Below are positions 8,706 through 19,580 of a DNA stretch of 64,000 bases, in pieces. Numbering within the stretch: position 1 is the first letter of the stretch; each line of letters begins with the position of its first letter. The DNA is from Pirellulales bacterium (GTDB lineage Bacteria; Planctomycetota; Planctomycetia; Pirellulales; Lacipirellulaceae): the NCBI GenBank assembly GCA_019636345.1, contig JAHBXQ010000006.1, forward strand, positions 248,001 to 312,000. Direction: 5' to 3'. The position numbers and the translations under genes are program-made. Below the pieces are notes generated by a model. That model did not search any database. It had not been told where the DNA came from and worked only from the letters and a program-made list of their open reading frames with translations.

Positions 8706-8817
8706 CAGATTCAATCCAATCGATTAACCGCAGAGAGCACGGATGACACGGATTCGATTCCAGGCGGCGCCGAGCGACTCGGCGATCTCTGCGTTCTCGG
8801 TAGTGAAATAAAGCCGA

Positions 8818-10008
8818 CTACGCAGCCCCGGCTGCGGCGACGACCTTCTTCGCCGCGTCGGTCAGCCCCTCGGCGCCGATGATGTCGACGCCGCTTTCGG
8901 CCAGCATTCGGCGGCCTTCTTCGACCTCGGTCCCTTCCAGTCGCACGACCAAGGGGACGTTGAAGCCGACTTGCTTGTACGCTTCCAGGATGGCGCCGGC
9001 GATGGTCGTGCACCGCATGATGCCGCCGAAGATGTTGACCAGCACGGCCTTGACGTTCTTGTCGGCCAGCAGGATGCGAAACGCCTCGGTGACCTGATCG
9101 ACCTGGGCGCCGCCGCCGACGTCGAGAAAATTGGCCGGCTCGCCGCCGTGGAGCTTGATGAGGTCCATGGTGCTCATCGCCAAGCCGGCGCCGTTGACCA
9201 AGCAGCCGATGTTGCCTTCCAGTTGCACGAAGCTCAACCCCGCGTTGCCGGCGCGGACTTCGGCCGGTTCCTCTTCGGAGAGATCCCGCAATTCAGCGAG
9301 CGGAGCGTGCCGGAACATCGCGTTGTCGTCGAACGTGATCTTCGCGTCGAGCGCGATGACGTCGCCCTGTTTGGTGACGACCAGCGGGTTGATCTCGGCG
9401 AGGCTGGCGTCGAGGCTGACGAACAGTCGGCACAGCCCGCGCATGAATTTTTCGGCGCTTCGGACCGTGTCTCCCGTGAGCCCCAGGCGGTAGCAGAGTT
9501 TGCGGACCTGATAGCCTTGCAGCCCGGCGTCGGGGTGAAACGGTTCCTTGAAGATCAGCTCCGGGGTGTTCGCGGCGACTTCCTCGATGTTCACGCCCCC
9601 TTCGCTGGAGACCATGAGCACCGGCATGCCGCTGGCTCGATCGACCACGATTCCGAGGTACAGTTCGCGAGCAATATCGCAGCCCGCCTCGACGAGCACC
9701 TGCTGGACCTTCTTTCCCGCAGGACCGGTTTGGATGGTGACCAGTTCCCCGCCAAGCAGATTGCGGGCGACCTCGGCGGTCTCCTCAGCCGACTTCACGA
9801 GTTGCACGCCCCGTTGAGCGGGGTTGGTCTTGATCGTCCCCTTGCCGCGCCCCCCGGCGTGGATTTGGGCCTTGACCACCGCAATCGGCCCCCCCAAGGA
9901 CTTGAAAGCCGTTGCGGCCTCCTCGGGAGTTTTGGCGACAATGCTCTTGGGGACCGCGATCCCGGCGTCGCGCAGGAGCTGTTTTGCCTGATATTCGTGA
10001 ATTTTCAT
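8818..10008 (-). CDS. sucC: Succinyl-CoA synthetase, beta subunit
   Basis: Protein of 396 residues, full length for the family. It begins [17 protein letters not shown], the classic SucC start with an ATP-grasp domain, and contains [14 protein letters not shown] for nucleotide binding. The C-terminal ligase-CoA domain includes [17 protein letters not shown] and [13 protein letters not shown]. The ATG at 10008 matches the conserved N-terminus; the frame upstream is open but has no homology. It is the first gene of sucC-sucD and is divergent from the nqr operon. Which nucleotide is used (ADP or GDP) cannot be told by eye. Confidence 0.96.
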   Translation of the reverse strand: MKIHEYQAKQLLRDAGIAVPKSIVAKTPEEAATAFKSLGGPIAVVKAQIHAGGRGKGTIKTNPAQRGVQLVKSAEETAEVARNLLGGELVTIQTGPAGKKVQQVLVEAGCDIARELYLGIVVDRASGMPVLMVSSEGGVNIEEVAANTPELIFKEPFHPDAGLQGYQVRKLCYRLGLTGDTVRSAEKFMRGLCRLFVSLDASLAEINPLVVTKQGDVIALDAKITFDDNAMFRHAPLAELRDLSEEEPAEVRAGNAGLSFVQLEGNIGCLVNGAGLAMSTMDLIKLHGGEPANFLDVGGGAQVDQVTEAFRILLADKNVKAVLVNIFGGIMRCTTIAGAILEAYKQVGFNVPLVVRLEGTEVEEGRRMLAESGVDIIGAEGLTDAAKKVVAAAGAA

Positions 10009-10182
10009 CGGAGCAATCGCCGCTGGGGGCGGCAGCCCTGGGGTCCGACCGTGGAGTCCATCGCCCGATGAAGGAGCCTTCGCTGTCGGGCGCAAGATCG
10101 GGAGTCTACCGCGCCACCCTCGGGGGTCAACGGGCCGAAGAGCCGGATGCGGCTGCCGAACTTGTTGGCTCACAGTGTGTTA

Positions 10183-10211
10183 TTGACATGCCGTCAAGAT
10201 TGTGAAAAAAT
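10183..10211 (+). promoter_or_regulatory. Sigma-70-type promoter for the nqr operon
   Basis: A perfect -35 hexamer TTGACA (10183-10188) is followed after exactly 17 bases by AAAAAT (10206-10211), which matches the -10 consensus at 4 of 6 positions. It would give a leader of roughly 140 bases before the nqrA ATG at 10358. Planctomycete promoters are poorly defined, so this is a consensus-based guess. Confidence 0.5.
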
Positions 10212-10216
10212 TCACA
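10201..10216. promoter_or_regulatory. CRP/FNR-type palindrome overlapping the nqr -10 element
   Basis: The sequence reads TGTGA, six bases, TCACA, which is the exact half-site pattern of a CRP-family operator; the full arms are TGTGAA and TTCACA. It covers the proposed -10 hexamer, so a bound regulator would repress rather than activate from this promoter. Whether a CRP-like protein binds here is inference. Confidence 0.45.
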
Positions 10217-10357
10217 AACACCGTTTTGAGAGGGCCGCTTCTCGCGACGGTCGCCGCAAGACGCCGCTGGTATTTGCGGGCACGGACCGAGCGAATCGTT
10301 GCTAGCGAGTTCGCCCCGCCCTCTCCCGGCGCGCCCCCCACTCCCACCTTTGCCGCC

Positions 10358-11725
10358 ATGACGAGCGTCACTCAGATCTCCCGCGGGCTCGATCTCCCGA
10401 TCCTCGGCGCCCCCGAGCAGAAGATTGCCGCCGGGCCTGTCGTCCGGCGCGTCGGCGTCGTCGCGGCCGATTACCACGGCATGAAGCCGACCATGACCGT
10501 CGCCGAGGGGGACGCCGTCCGACTCGGACAAACGCTGTTCGAGGACAAGAAGACTCCCGGCGTCCTGTTCACCTCGCCCGCGGCCGGCAAGGTGGTCGAG
10601 GTCAATCGGGCCGAAAAGCGACGATTTCTGTCGGTCGTCGTCGAGGTCGACGGCGAAGCGTCGGAATCGTTCACCGCGTACGGCGATCACAACCTGTCGC
10701 AACTCGACCGCGGAGCGGTCGTCGAACAACTCGTACGGTCCGGATTGTGGACTGCGCTGCGTACACGACCGTTCAGCCGCACTCCGGCGATCGATTCGAT
10801 TCCGCACGCAATCTTCGTGACGGCAATCGACACGCACCCGCTTGCGGCCGATCCGGCGGTCGTGCTCGCCGAACGGCAAGCCGACTTCATCGCGGGAGTG
10901 CAGGTCCTGTCGACGCTGACCGACGGCACGACGTATGTATGCCGTCGCGCGGGTTCGGAGATTCCCGGCGAGGGGAAAACGCCGGCGGCGTATCACGCCT
11001 TCGACGGTCCCCACCCCGCGGGGCTCCCCGGCACGCATATTCACTTGCTGGCCCCGGCCAGCCGGAATCGCATCGTGTGGCACGTCGGGTATCAGGACGT
11101 CGCCGCGATCGGGCATTTGTTTCTCACCGGGCGATTGAACAACGAGCGGATCGTCTCCGTCGCCGGCCCCGCGGCCAAGCAGCCGCGGCTGGTCCGCACG
11201 CAACTGGGAGCTTCGCTCGCCGACCTGACGACCGGCGAAGCTTCGCTGAGCGCGAACCAAGCGATGCGGACCATCTCGGGGTCGGTTTTCGGCGGGCGGA
11301 CCGTCAAGCCGCCAATCGACTACCTGGGGCGGTTCCACAACCAAGTGTCGCTCTTGGCGGAGGGGACGCAGCGTGAATTTCTCGGCTGGCTCGCCCCGGG
11401 GGCCGAGAAGTTTTCCGTACGGAAGATTTTTTCGTCAGCCTGGACCGGCGGCGCGGGCCGCAAATTCAACTTCACGACGACCACCAACGGCAGCGCCCGG
11501 GCGATCATCCCGCTGGGGATGTTCGAGCAGGTGATGCCGCTGGACATCGTGGCCACGCCGCTGCTCAAGTCGCTGATCACGGACGACTTGGAGTCCGCTC
11601 AGCAACTTGGCGTGCTGGAACTCGACGAAGAGGATCTTGCCCTTTGCACGTTCGTCGACCCGGGCAAGCACGAATTCGGACCGATGCTGCGGCGCAATTT
11701 GAATCGCATTGAGCTTGAAGGATAA
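10358..11725 (+). CDS. nqrA: Na+-translocating NADH:quinone reductase subunit A
   Basis: Protein of 455 residues, standard for NqrA. The N-terminus ([14 protein letters not shown]) and the segments [51 protein letters not shown] and [11 protein letters not shown] are family hallmarks. NqrA is the peripheral cytoplasmic subunit of the six-subunit complex that oxidises NADH, reduces ubiquinone or menaquinone and exports Na+. The ATG at 10358 is chosen from the conserved start; a GTG at 10202 in the same frame overlaps the promoter palindrome and is unlikely. First gene of nqrABCDEF-apbE-nqrM. A 175-base gap separates it from nqrB. Confidence 0.95.
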   Translation: MTSVTQISRGLDLPILGAPEQKIAAGPVVRRVGVVAADYHGMKPTMTVAEGDAVRLGQTLFEDKKTPGVLFTSPAAGKVVEVNRAEKRRFLSVVVEVDGEASESFTAYGDHNLSQLDRGAVVEQLVRSGLWTALRTRPFSRTPAIDSIPHAIFVTAIDTHPLAADPAVVLAERQADFIAGVQVLSTLTDGTTYVCRRAGSEIPGEGKTPAAYHAFDGPHPAGLPGTHIHLLAPASRNRIVWHVGYQDVAAIGHLFLTGRLNNERIVSVAGPAAKQPRLVRTQLGASLADLTTGEASLSANQAMRTISGSVFGGRTVKPPIDYLGRFHNQVSLLAEGTQREFLGWLAPGAEKFSVRKIFSSAWTGGAGRKFNFTTTTNGSARAIIPLGMFEQVMPLDIVATPLLKSLITDDLESAQQLGVLELDEEDLALCTFVDPGKHEFGPMLRRNLNRIELEG

Positions 11726-11900
11726 CTCGCCGCTGTTGCGGCAAGGCAGATCGATACGAGATCCAACACCCCGACTTTTGCAACAAACACGAAGCTCGCA
11801 AGGAAGAAGCGGCAAATTTTGTCTTCGTCCTTCGGTTATTGAATTTGAAGACCAGCGCTCCGCTCCTTGCGGATTGACGCCCCCCTCCCAGGGAACTCAC

Positions 11901-13163
11901 GTGCTTCGCAAAGTTCTCGATAAATTGCATCCGACGTTCGCTCCGGGCGGCAAGCTGCAGACGCTGTACCCCCTGTACGAGGCGATCGACACGTTTCTGT
12001 ACACGCCGCCGTCGGTGACTTCGACTACGGCCCATGTCCGCGACGGGATGGATCTCAAGCGGATGATGTCGCTGGTGGTCGTGGCGCTGGGGCCGTGCTT
12101 CTTCATGGCGATGCACAACACCGGTTATCAGGCGAACCTCGCGATCGCCGATTCCGGCGGGAGCGTCAAGCCGATCGAGGATTGGCGCGAATCGGCGCTG
12201 CAGTCGCTGGGCCTGGGGCACGACGCGACGAGCTTCGTCGACAATTTCGCGCTGGGCGCCCTGTTCTTTCTGCCGATTTACGTCGTGACGATCGCCGTCG
12301 GCGGAGCCTGGGAAGGGTTGTTCGCCACGGTTCGCAAGCATGAGATCAACGAGGGGTTTCTCGTCACCAGCGCGCTGTTTCCGCTGACTTTGCCGGCGAC
12401 GACGCCGCTCTGGCAAGTCGCCCTGGGAATCACGTTCGGCGTGGTGATCGGCAAGGAGATCTTCGGCGGCACGGGGAAGAACTTTCTCAATCCCGCGCTG
12501 ACGGCTCGGGCGTTTCTGTATTTCGCTTATCCGGGCTTCATGTCGGGGACCAATCACCCCGCCCCGAACAGCGGGTACGGCGTGTGGGTCGCGGCCGACG
12601 GCGTCAGCGGGGCGACCGCGCTGGGGGCGATGGCGTCGGCGCCGATCGAGACCGCTCGCGCGGGGGTCGACGTCGTCACCGGCTACAGTTGGTGGGAGTG
12701 CTTCGTCGGCTACATCCAGGGATCCATGGGCGAGACGTCGACGCTCGCCTGCCTGCTGGGCGCCGTGGTGCTGGTCGCGACGGGGGTCGGCTCGTGGAAA
12801 ATCATGGCCGGCTGCGTGCTTGGCGCCGTCGGCATGTCGGCGGCCTTGTGGCTCGCCAGTTCTGGCAGCGACTCGCCGATGATGTGCATGGCGCCCTGGT
12901 GGCATCTCGTCGTCGGCGGGTTCGCCTTCGGCACGGTCTTTATGGCGACCGACCCCGTCTCGGCGGCGATGACCGATGCGGGGCGATGGTGGTACGGCAT
13001 TCTGGTGGGGGTGATGACCGTGCTCATCCGCGTGATCAACCCCGCGTTTCCCGAGGGAATCATGCTGGCCATTTTGCTGGGCAACGTCGTGGCGCCGCTG
13101 ATCGATTACGCGGTCATTCAAGCGAACATCAAGCGGAGGACGGCTCGCTATGCAGCGGGATAG
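11901..13163 (+). CDS. nqrB: Na+-translocating NADH:quinone reductase subunit B
   Basis: Protein of 420 residues starting with GTG at 11901, where the family consensus ([17 protein letters not shown]) begins. It is an integral membrane subunit with about ten helices. The covalent FMN attachment motif SGAT is present at residues 236-239, with Thr239 as the expected phosphoester-linked residue. Other hallmarks are [17 protein letters not shown] and [11 protein letters not shown]. NqrB forms, with NqrD and NqrE, the Na+ channel of the complex. Its 3' end overlaps nqrC by 14 bases, suggesting translational coupling. ApbE at 16657 is the flavinylating enzyme expected to modify it. Confidence 0.95.
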   Translation: MLRKVLDKLHPTFAPGGKLQTLYPLYEAIDTFLYTPPSVTSTTAHVRDGMDLKRMMSLVVVALGPCFFMAMHNTGYQANLAIADSGGSVKPIEDWRESALQSLGLGHDATSFVDNFALGALFFLPIYVVTIAVGGAWEGLFATVRKHEINEGFLVTSALFPLTLPATTPLWQVALGITFGVVIGKEIFGGTGKNFLNPALTARAFLYFAYPGFMSGTNHPAPNSGYGVWVAADGVSGATALGAMASAPIETARAGVDVVTGYSWWECFVGYIQGSMGETSTLACLLGAVVLVATGVGSWKIMAGCVLGAVGMSAALWLASSGSDSPMMCMAPWWHLVVGGFAFGTVFMATDPVSAAMTDAGRWWYGILVGVMTVLIRVINPAFPEGIMLAILLGNVVAPLIDYAVIQANIKRRTARYAAG

Positions 13164-13959
13164 CGCCCAATACACGCTTCTCATGGCGGCTGCGCTGTGC
13201 GCCGTTTGTTCGGTGTTCGTCGCCGGGTCGGCGGTCATGCTGCGCCCGATTCAGGAGGCGAACAGCGAACTTGATCGCCAGAAGAACGTCCTCTTGGCCG
13301 CGCACTTGGTGTCGGCTAAGGACGCGACTGCCGCAAAGATCAAGGAGACGTTCGAGGGACAAGTCGAGCGTGAGTTGATCGATCTCACGACCGGCAAGGC
13401 GACGACGCCCGAGCAGGCCGGGGTCGGCGACGACTTCGACCCGGCCGCCGCGGCGAACGACTCCAAGCTCGGCGAGACGATCCCCGCCGCGGACGACGTG
13501 GCCGGGATCAAGCGTCGGGCCAAGTACGCCTGGGTCTACAAAGTGAAGAACGACGCGGGCCAGTTGCAGCAGATCGTGCTGCCGATCTACGGCAAGGGTC
13601 TGTGGTCGACGGTGTACGGTTTTCTGGCAGTGAAGTCCGACGGCACGACCGTCAGCGGCATCACCTTCTATAAGCACGGCGAAACCCCAGGCCTGGGGGG
13701 CGAGGTCGAAAACCCCAAGTGGCAGGCCCTGTGGGTCGATAAGACGATCTACGTCGGCGACGACGTCAAACTGGCGGTCGCCAAAGGCGCCGCGGCCACG
13801 ACGGGCGACGCGGCCAAGCACGAGGTCGACGGGCTCTCCGGCGCCACGATCACCTCGCGCGGCGTCTCGAACATGATTCAGTACTGGCTCGGGCCGCAAG
13901 GGTTCGGACCGTATCTGCAAAGCCTTGCCGGGGGTTCAGGGAGCAATTCCGATGGCTAA
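13150..13959 (+). CDS. nqrC: Na+-translocating NADH:quinone reductase subunit C
   Basis: Protein of 269 residues with one N-terminal membrane anchor (residues 8-30) and a periplasmic FMN-binding domain. The motif [10 protein letters not shown] includes the flavinylated threonine at residue 233. [15 protein letters not shown] and [13 protein letters not shown] are conserved family segments. A stretch at about residues 95-120 ([19 protein letters not shown]) is a low-complexity linker. NqrC transfers electrons from the 2Fe-2S relay to NqrB. It overlaps nqrB upstream by 14 bases and nqrD downstream by 8 bases. Confidence 0.95.
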   Translation: MQRDSAQYTLLMAAALCAVCSVFVAGSAVMLRPIQEANSELDRQKNVLLAAHLVSAKDATAAKIKETFEGQVERELIDLTTGKATTPEQAGVGDDFDPAAAANDSKLGETIPAADDVAGIKRRAKYAWVYKVKNDAGQLQQIVLPIYGKGLWSTVYGFLAVKSDGTTVSGITFYKHGETPGLGGEVENPKWQALWVDKTIYVGDDVKLAVAKGAAATTGDAAKHEVDGLSGATITSRGVSNMIQYWLGPQGFGPYLQSLAGGSGSNSDG

Positions 13960-14581
13960 ACAATCGGCCCGTGACGTCCTCGTCGAGCCGGTGTTCGACA
14001 AGAACCCGATCGCTCTGCAAGTGCTTGGCATCTGCTCGGCCCTGGCCGTGACGAGCCAGTTGCAAACGGCGTTCGTCATGGCGGTGTCGGTGACGCTGGT
14101 CACCGGTCTGTCGAGCGCGGCAGTGAGCGCGATCCGCAAGTTCATTCCCAGCAGCATTCGCATTATCGTTCAGATGACGGTCATCGCTTCGTTGGTGATC
14201 GTCGTCGACCAAATCCTCAAGGCCTACGCCTTCAACATCAGCAAGCAGTTGTCGGTGTTCGTCGGACTGATCATCACCAATTGCATCGTCATGGGTCGGG
14301 CCGAGGGGTACGCCATGAAGAATCCTCCCAACATGAGCTTCTGGGACGGCATCGGCAACGGGCTCGGCTACAGCCTGATTCTGCTAATCGTCGGGGTGGT
14401 TCGCGAACTGTTCGGCAGCGGCTCGTTGTGGGGAGTCACTCTGCTGCCCAAGGCGGCCGACGGCGGTTGGTACGTTCCCAACGGCCTGCTGTTGTTGCCC
14501 CCCAGCGCGTTCTTTCTGATCGGGCTGATCATTTGGGCGATTCGGACTTGGAAACCGGCTCAAGTCGAGCGGGAGGGTTAA
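13952..14581 (+). CDS. nqrD: Na+-translocating NADH:quinone reductase subunit D
   Basis: Integral membrane protein of 209 residues with about six helices. Typical segments: [35 protein letters not shown] (the half-helix with the conserved cysteine that helps hold the membrane-buried iron) and [13 protein letters not shown]. It pairs with NqrE as an inverted pseudo-repeat; one Fe centre lies between them. The ATG at 13952 overlaps the end of nqrC by 8 bases and the gene is followed 5 bases later by nqrE. Confidence 0.95.
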   Translation: MAKQSARDVLVEPVFDKNPIALQVLGICSALAVTSQLQTAFVMAVSVTLVTGLSSAAVSAIRKFIPSSIRIIVQMTVIASLVIVVDQILKAYAFNISKQLSVFVGLIITNCIVMGRAEGYAMKNPPNMSFWDGIGNGLGYSLILLIVGVVRELFGSGSLWGVTLLPKAADGGWYVPNGLLLLPPSAFFLIGLIIWAIRTWKPAQVEREG

Positions 14582-14586
14582 ACGCC

Positions 14587-15195
14587 ATGCAACACTACCT
14601 GACAATCTTCATGAAGGCGGTGTTCGTCGAGAATCTCGCGCTTGCCTTCTTCCTCGGCATGTGCACGTTCCTCGGCGTGTCGAAGTCGGTGAAGACGGCC
14701 CTCGGGCTGGGGGGGGCGGTCATCGCCGTGATGACGATCACGATCCCGCTCAATAATCTGTTGCTCAACTACCTGCTGAAATCAGGTGCGTTGACCTGGG
14801 CGGGCACAGGATTCGCCAAGGTCGACCTGACGTTTCTGTCGTTGATCACGTTCATCGGCACGATCGCCGCGATCGTGCAGATATTGGAGATGACGCTCGA
14901 TAAGTTCTTTCCGCGCCTGTACAACGAGCTCGGCATCTTCCTGCCGCTGATTACGGTCAACTGCGCGATCCTCGGCGGTTCGTTGTTCATGCAAGAGCGC
15001 GACTATACGTTCGCGGAGAGCTGCGTTTACGGATTCGGCGGCGGGGTCGGCTGGGCGTTGGCGATCGCCTGCATGGCGGGCATTCGCGAGAAACTGAAAT
15101 ACAGCGACATTCCCCTGGGCCTTCGCGGTCTGGGGAGCGTCTTCATGATCTCGGGACTTATGGCGCTTGCCTTCATGTCGTTCGGCGGCATGTGA
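14587..15195 (+). CDS. nqrE: Na+-translocating NADH:quinone reductase subunit E
   Basis: Integral membrane protein of 202 residues with six predicted helices. [20 protein letters not shown] near the N-terminus and [16 protein letters not shown] in the middle are the conserved half-helix motifs; each contributes a cysteine to the iron site shared with NqrD. The ending [19 protein letters not shown] is also typical. The start codon lies 5 bases after the nqrD stop. A 209-base gap follows before nqrF, with nothing identifiable in it. Confidence 0.95.
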   Translation: MQHYLTIFMKAVFVENLALAFFLGMCTFLGVSKSVKTALGLGGAVIAVMTITIPLNNLLLNYLLKSGALTWAGTGFAKVDLTFLSLITFIGTIAAIVQILEMTLDKFFPRLYNELGIFLPLITVNCAILGGSLFMQERDYTFAESCVYGFGGGVGWALAIACMAGIREKLKYSDIPLGLRGLGSVFMISGLMALAFMSFGGM

Positions 15196-15404
15196 GCCTG
15201 AGAGCGGAACCGCCCGGGGCGCCGCGAGCGCCAAGGCGCTGCGGGAGACGAATGGCTTGACGCCGTCGAACGGCTCGCAATTCACGATCGTCAAAACCTC
15301 AGTTCATCGTTTCAGAGTCGGGATCGGTTCCCGCTCTGCTGAAAGATACGGCAGCCCACTTGGCGCTTGTCGCTTTGACACAGAAGAAGCAGCGAGCATT
15401 TCTC

Positions 15405-16637
15405 ATGTCCGCCTTTCTGCAAGTCTTGTTGGCCGTGGCCATGTTCACCGGCGTCGTCGTGGCGCTGGTGGTGATGATCCTTGCCGCCCGGTCCAAGCTC
15501 GTCTCTGCCGGCGACGTGACGATCGAAGTCAACGAGCAGAAGACGATCAAGGTCCCCGCGGGGGGAAAGCTGCTGGGGGCCCTGGCCGACGCGGGGATCT
15601 TCGTCTCCTCGGCTTGCGGCGGCGGCGGCACCTGCGCCCAATGCAAGGTGAAGGTCTTCTCCGGCGGGGGGGACATTCTGCCGACGGAGAAATCCCACAT
15701 CAACAAACGGATGGAGCGCGAAGGGTGCCGCCTCTCGTGCCAAGTGGCCGTCAAGCAGGACATGAAGATCGAAGTCCCTGAAGAGGCCTTCGAGACGAAG
15801 AAGTGGGAATGCGAGGTGATCTCGAATCACAACGTCGCCACCTTCATCAAGGAATTCAAGCTCAAGTTGCCCGAGGGCGAGCAGGTCGGCTTCAAGCCGG
15901 GGGGATACATTCAGATCGACATCCCCCCGCACGAAGTGGCGTACAAAGACTTCGCCATCGAGGACCGCTTTCACGGCGACTGGGACAAGTACAACGTTTG
16001 GCGGTACGTGTCGAAGGTCGAGCAGCCGGTGGTTCGGGCGTATTCGATGGCGAACTACCCCGGCGAGAAGGGGATCATCATGCTCAACGTGCGGATCGCG
16101 AGCCCCCCGCCGCGGGCGCCCGACGGGACGCCCCCCGGCAAGGCGTCGTCCTACATCTTCAGCCGCAAGCCCGGCGACAAGGTGACGATTTCCGGACCGT
16201 ACGGCGAGTTCTTCATCAAAGAGACCGACGCCGAAATGGTGTACATCGGCGGCGGCGCCGGCATGGCACCGCTCCGCAGCCACATCTTCGAGCTCTTCAA
16301 GGAGCGCAAAACGAATCGCAAGGTCTCGTATTGGTACGGCGGGCGCAGCAAACGCGAGTTGTTCTATGAGGAGGAGTTTCGCGAGATTGAACGCGACTTT
16401 CCCAACTTCAAGTTCAATATCGCCCTGTCCGAACCGCTGCCCGAGGACAACTGGACCGGATACGTCGGTTTCATCCACCAAGTGCTGCACGATCACTATC
16501 TTGCCAAGCACCCCGCGCCCGAGGACATCGAGTACTACATCTGCGGCCCGCCGATGATGAACGCGGCCGTGTTCAAAATGCTGGACGATCTGGGCGTCGA
16601 GAAGGATAACATCGCCTACGACGATTTCGGCGGCTGA
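15405..16637 (+). CDS. nqrF: Na+-translocating NADH:quinone reductase subunit F (NADH-oxidising flavoprotein)
   Basis: Protein of 410 residues: one N-terminal membrane helix (3-27), a 2Fe-2S ferredoxin domain, then an FAD- and NADH-binding ferredoxin-reductase domain. The cluster ligands are visible as Cys71, Cys77, Cys80 ([12 protein letters not shown]) and Cys112. The FAD motif RAYSMANYP, the NADH motif [12 protein letters not shown] and the C-terminal [13 protein letters not shown] are present. NqrF takes hydride from NADH and starts the electron path. The ATG at 15405 directly precedes the conserved helix. It is followed after 19 bases by apbE. Confidence 0.96.
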   Translation: MSAFLQVLLAVAMFTGVVVALVVMILAARSKLVSAGDVTIEVNEQKTIKVPAGGKLLGALADAGIFVSSACGGGGTCAQCKVKVFSGGGDILPTEKSHINKRMEREGCRLSCQVAVKQDMKIEVPEEAFETKKWECEVISNHNVATFIKEFKLKLPEGEQVGFKPGGYIQIDIPPHEVAYKDFAIEDRFHGDWDKYNVWRYVSKVEQPVVRAYSMANYPGEKGIIMLNVRIASPPPRAPDGTPPGKASSYIFSRKPGDKVTISGPYGEFFIKETDAEMVYIGGGAGMAPLRSHIFELFKERKTNRKVSYWYGGRSKRELFYEEEFREIERDFPNFKFNIALSEPLPEDNWTGYVGFIHQVLHDHYLAKHPAPEDIEYYICGPPMMNAAVFKMLDDLGVEKDNIAYDDFGG

Positions 16638-16656
16638 CGACCGCGGAGGCGACGCC

Positions 16657-17799
16657 GTGCGAGCTCGACGCAGAGCATTACGAAGACGACGCGTCGCCGG
16701 CAGCGGATGGGTCCTGCTCGCGCTGTGCGCCGCTACGCCGGTCGGGTGCGAGGCGCCGCCGGCCGCGAAAGGCGCCGACGCACAGCGCGTCGTGCTCGAG
16801 TTCGGCGGCCTCACGATGGGCACCAGCTACAGCGTGAAGTGCTGGTCGGCCGACCCTCCGCTGCTTGCCGACTGCGACCAGGTGCAAGCCGAGGCGGATC
16901 TCGTGCTGGCCGAGGTCAATCGACAAATGTCGACCTACGACCCCGAGTCGGAGTTGAGCCGCTTCAACCGCGCGGGGCCCGGCGAGTGGTTCCCGGTCTC
17001 CGCGGCGACGGCCGAGGTGGTCGCCGCGGCGATCGAGATTCACGATCGGACCGAAGGGGCGCTCGACGTTACGATCGCACCGGTGCTGAGGCTGTGGCGC
17101 TTCGGCGCAGGGACGGACGATTCCATCGGCGACGCCCAGGCGCCGGCCGTCGCGGATCTGAAGAGGGTGCGGCGCGTCGTCGGGGTCGACAAGATCGAAG
17201 TTCGCCGCGAACCGCCGGGCCTCCGCAAGTCGATCCCGGGGGTCGAGATCGATCTTTCCTCGATTGCCAAGGGGTACGGCGTCGACGCCGTCGCAGGCCG
17301 ACTTGGCGAGTTGGGATTTGAACACGTGATGGTCGAGATCGGAGGCGAAGTCCGTGCCGCCGGCGAACGGCCGAGCGGCGGACCGTGGCGAATTGGCGTC
17401 GAGAGTCCCGAAGTCGATCGTCGCGCTCTCGCCGAGACGGTTCCGATGCACGACGTCGCGATGGCCACCTCCGGGGATTACCGGAATTACCGGCAAGCCG
17501 ACGGAAGACAGGTCGCTCACATCATCGATCCGCGTACCGGCGAAGCGCTGCCGTTCCGCGGGATCAGCGTGACGGTTCTCGCGCCGACCTGCATGGAAGC
17601 CGACGGACTGGCTACGGCGCTGGTGGTCTTGGGCGACGCGCGCGCGTACGATTGGTGCGACGAGCACGACGTGGCGGCGTTGTTCCAGACGCGCCGCGAG
17701 GAAGGACCGCCCCTTCGCCGCGCAACCGCGGCGTACGAGCGCCTGCTCGGCGGTCCCGTGCAGGCGGCGAATCGCGAATCCGCCGACATCAACCCTTGA
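16657..17799 (+). CDS. apbE: FAD:protein FMN transferase (ApbE), probable lipoprotein
   Basis: Protein of 380 residues from a GTG start with GCGGAGG about 9 bases upstream. A basic N-terminus and hydrophobic core end in a lipobox-like PVGC at Cys31, although proline at -3 is unusual. The ApbE domain shows LTMGTSYSV, NRQMSTYDPESELSRFN, IDLSSIAKGYGVDA, VEIGGEVRAAG, MATSGDYRNY and HIIDPRTG. ApbE attaches FMN to threonine in NqrB and NqrC outside the cytoplasm, and its placement right after nqrF fits exactly. In other organisms ApbE also flavinylates Rnf subunits; none are seen here. Confidence 0.94.
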   Translation: MRARRRALRRRRVAGSGWVLLALCAATPVGCEAPPAAKGADAQRVVLEFGGLTMGTSYSVKCWSADPPLLADCDQVQAEADLVLAEVNRQMSTYDPESELSRFNRAGPGEWFPVSAATAEVVAAAIEIHDRTEGALDVTIAPVLRLWRFGAGTDDSIGDAQAPAVADLKRVRRVVGVDKIEVRREPPGLRKSIPGVEIDLSSIAKGYGVDAVAGRLGELGFEHVMVEIGGEVRAAGERPSGGPWRIGVESPEVDRRALAETVPMHDVAMATSGDYRNYRQADGRQVAHIIDPRTGEALPFRGISVTVLAPTCMEADGLATALVVLGDARAYDWCDEHDVAALFQTRREEGPPLRRATAAYERLLGGPVQAANRESADINP

Positions 17800-17807
17800 G
17801 GGGCGCC

Positions 17808-18038
17808 ATGTGGCTTACAATTCTTATCACCGTGGGCGTGTTCATCCTGGCTCTGACGGGGATGGCGATCGGCGTCATTTTGAGCGATCGTCGCATCAAA
17901 GGGAGCTGCGGAGGAATGGCCAATCTGCGCGACGAGCACGGCCGGCCGATGTGCGAGGGATGCACGAATCCGTCGCCAGATTGCACCGGCTCGCCTGACG
18001 AGCGCGTTGCGGCCGGCTGCGACGAGGAGAAGTCGTGA
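17808..18038 (+). CDS. nqrM: NqrM-like cysteine-rich maturation factor (DUF539)
   Basis: Protein of 76 residues with one N-terminal membrane helix (2-25, TILITVGVFILALTGMAIGV) followed by a cysteine-rich tail containing GSCGG, CEGC and two further cysteines. This is the NqrM (DUF539) pattern, which in Vibrio is needed to deliver iron to the NqrD/NqrE site. It starts 8 bases after the apbE stop, as in other nqr-apbE-nqrM operons. It is the last gene of the operon. Confidence 0.88.
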   Translation: MWLTILITVGVFILALTGMAIGVILSDRRIKGSCGGMANLRDEHGRPMCEGCTNPSPDCTGSPDERVAAGCDEEKS

Positions 18039-18092
18039 CAGGCGATTGAGTCGCTTTCTCATCTGCCGGCCGCATCGTCATCAGGCCTCGGC

Positions 18093-19580
18093 TCACTCCC
18101 TCGTCGCCACGTAGATTTCCGTTTGATTGAGCTCGGCCCGAAAGCGGGCGCCGAGGTCTCGGAGCGTCGCGTCGCGCGTCTCCCGCCGGACGTCGGTTCG
18201 AGGCAACCATTGCGAGACGATCCAGTAGCGCTGGCCCGGTTGAACTCCGGCCAGAAATGCGGCGACGTCGCGCTCGCGCCTTTCGGCGGCCTGCGAGAAG
18301 ATGGGGAAGCTCGCCGCGGCGCGGTCGGCCGGCCTGTAGTAGTTCAGCGCCGCTGCCATGTAGGGAGAGGCGACGATCACCGGATCATCGGGGAACGCGA
18401 GTTCGTCCAGTCGTGCGGCGACGGCGCGGAAGTCTTCTTCGGCGTACCGAGCGTCAAACAGCCGGTTGTAGTACGCGACTCCGTGCACCAACAGCAATGT
18501 CGCCGTGGCGCAGGCGACGATCCACGGACGCGGGTTGCGTGAGGCGCCCGCGCCGAGCAGCAGGGCGTAGGGAATCGGCAACCACGCGGCGTAGCGGTAG
18601 AAGAAGCCGACTCCGACGAGGTTTCCCCCGAATCCGAGGAGGGGCACGAGCACGAAGAAGGTCGTCAGCAACAGCCAGAGGCTCGCCTCGCCGGCGAGCA
18701 GCGTCACGCCGCTGGCGACGAGCACCGCCCAGGCCAGGCCGATCACGATCGCCCAAGGGAGCATTTGGCGCGCCCCCTCGCGGGCGTCAATCGAGCGCAG
18801 TTCGAGCATCGAGGGGCCGAGCGTGTAGCCGGTCGATTGAACTAGGTAGGCGTAAGCGTACGTTTCTTTGTCGAATGACGCGGTGAGATGCTCGTCGGGG
18901 TGGTCGGCCATCGCGCGGCGGAGCACCAACGGCGTCGGCGCCAGGAGGATCGCGAGAACCCCGGCCGCGGCGACGAACGGCTTCCAGTCGCTGGTCCGCA
19001 ACGTTGCGACCGCGAGCCACGCCCAGACGACGACCACCAGCGGCCCCGCGAAGTAGTGGGTCCATACTGCCGCTGCGGAGGCGACCGTCAGGGCAATCCA
19101 GTGCCGCGGCTCGCCCCGACGCCACACGGCCAGCGCCGCCCAGAAGGCGATCGCCGCGAAGAGTACGTAGAGCGCGTACGCTCGCCCTTCGCGACAGTAG
19201 TGGACGTGAAACGGTGCGGTCGCGAACAATAAGGCAGGCCAGACGGCGCGGCGGTCGCCAAGGAGCTCGACCGCTGCCAGCCACACGAACCAGGTCGCGG
19301 CGACGCCGTACGCTACGTTGAGCCACCGGGTCGCCAATTCGGTCCCCCAGAGTCGGTTCCACATCGCGGCCGTCGGACGGTACAGCGGCGGAAACAGGTC
19401 GTCGTCCTCGTCCAGCAGCATCGAAACGATCGACTTGCGGGCCGATTGGAGTTCTGAGACTTCGTCGGCCGTAAAGCCGACGGCATGCAGTCGCCACGCT
19501 CGCAGCGCGAACGCAAAGACCAGGATCGCCATCGCGATTGCGCGGCGACGAGAATCAGAGAGCGAGTCGGCGCTGGTCAT
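18093..19580 (-). CDS. GT39/ArnT-like membrane glycosyltransferase
   Basis: Protein of 495 residues with 10 or more hydrophobic helices and the GT-C fold layout. The first extracytoplasmic loop carries an acidic pair in VGFTADEVSELQSA, the position of the catalytic acidic residues in ArnT/PMT enzymes, and FHVHYCREGRAYALY resembles the next conserved helix. Such enzymes move a sugar from a polyprenyl-phosphate donor to a lipid, protein or glycan outside the membrane. The ATG at 19580 overlaps the stop of the upstream methyltransferase gene (ATGA), so the two are coupled. It is the last gene of the polysaccharide cluster and converges on nqrM. Confidence 0.75.
   Translation of the reverse strand: MTSADSLSDSRRRAIAMAILVFAFALRAWRLHAVGFTADEVSELQSARKSIVSMLLDEDDDLFPPLYRPTAAMWNRLWGTELATRWLNVAYGVAATWFVWLAAVELLGDRRAVWPALLFATAPFHVHYCREGRAYALYVLFAAIAFWAALAVWRRGEPRHWIALTVASAAAVWTHYFAGPLVVVVWAWLAVATLRTSDWKPFVAAAGVLAILLAPTPLVLRRAMADHPDEHLTASFDKETYAYAYLVQSTGYTLGPSMLELRSIDAREGARQMLPWAIVIGLAWAVLVASGVTLLAGEASLWLLLTTFFVLVPLLGFGGNLVGVGFFYRYAAWLPIPYALLLGAGASRNPRPWIVACATATLLLVHGVAYYNRLFDARYAEEDFRAVAARLDELAFPDDPVIVASPYMAAALNYYRPADRAAASFPIFSQAAERRERDVAAFLAGVQPGQRYWIVSQWLPRTDVRRETRDATLRDLGARFRAELNQTEIYVATRE

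Larger units (their letters stand above)
10009..10357. other. Divergent promoter region, sucC / nqrA (349 bases)
   Basis: No gene is supported here. It holds the nqr promoter and the TGTGA palindrome described separately, and must hold the sucC promoter, which I cannot place. Confidence 0.6.

Noticed and set aside
18039-18092. Intrinsic terminator between nqrM and the GT39 gene
   Set aside because: The best stem has only 4-5 pairs followed by TTTCTC; too weak to call.
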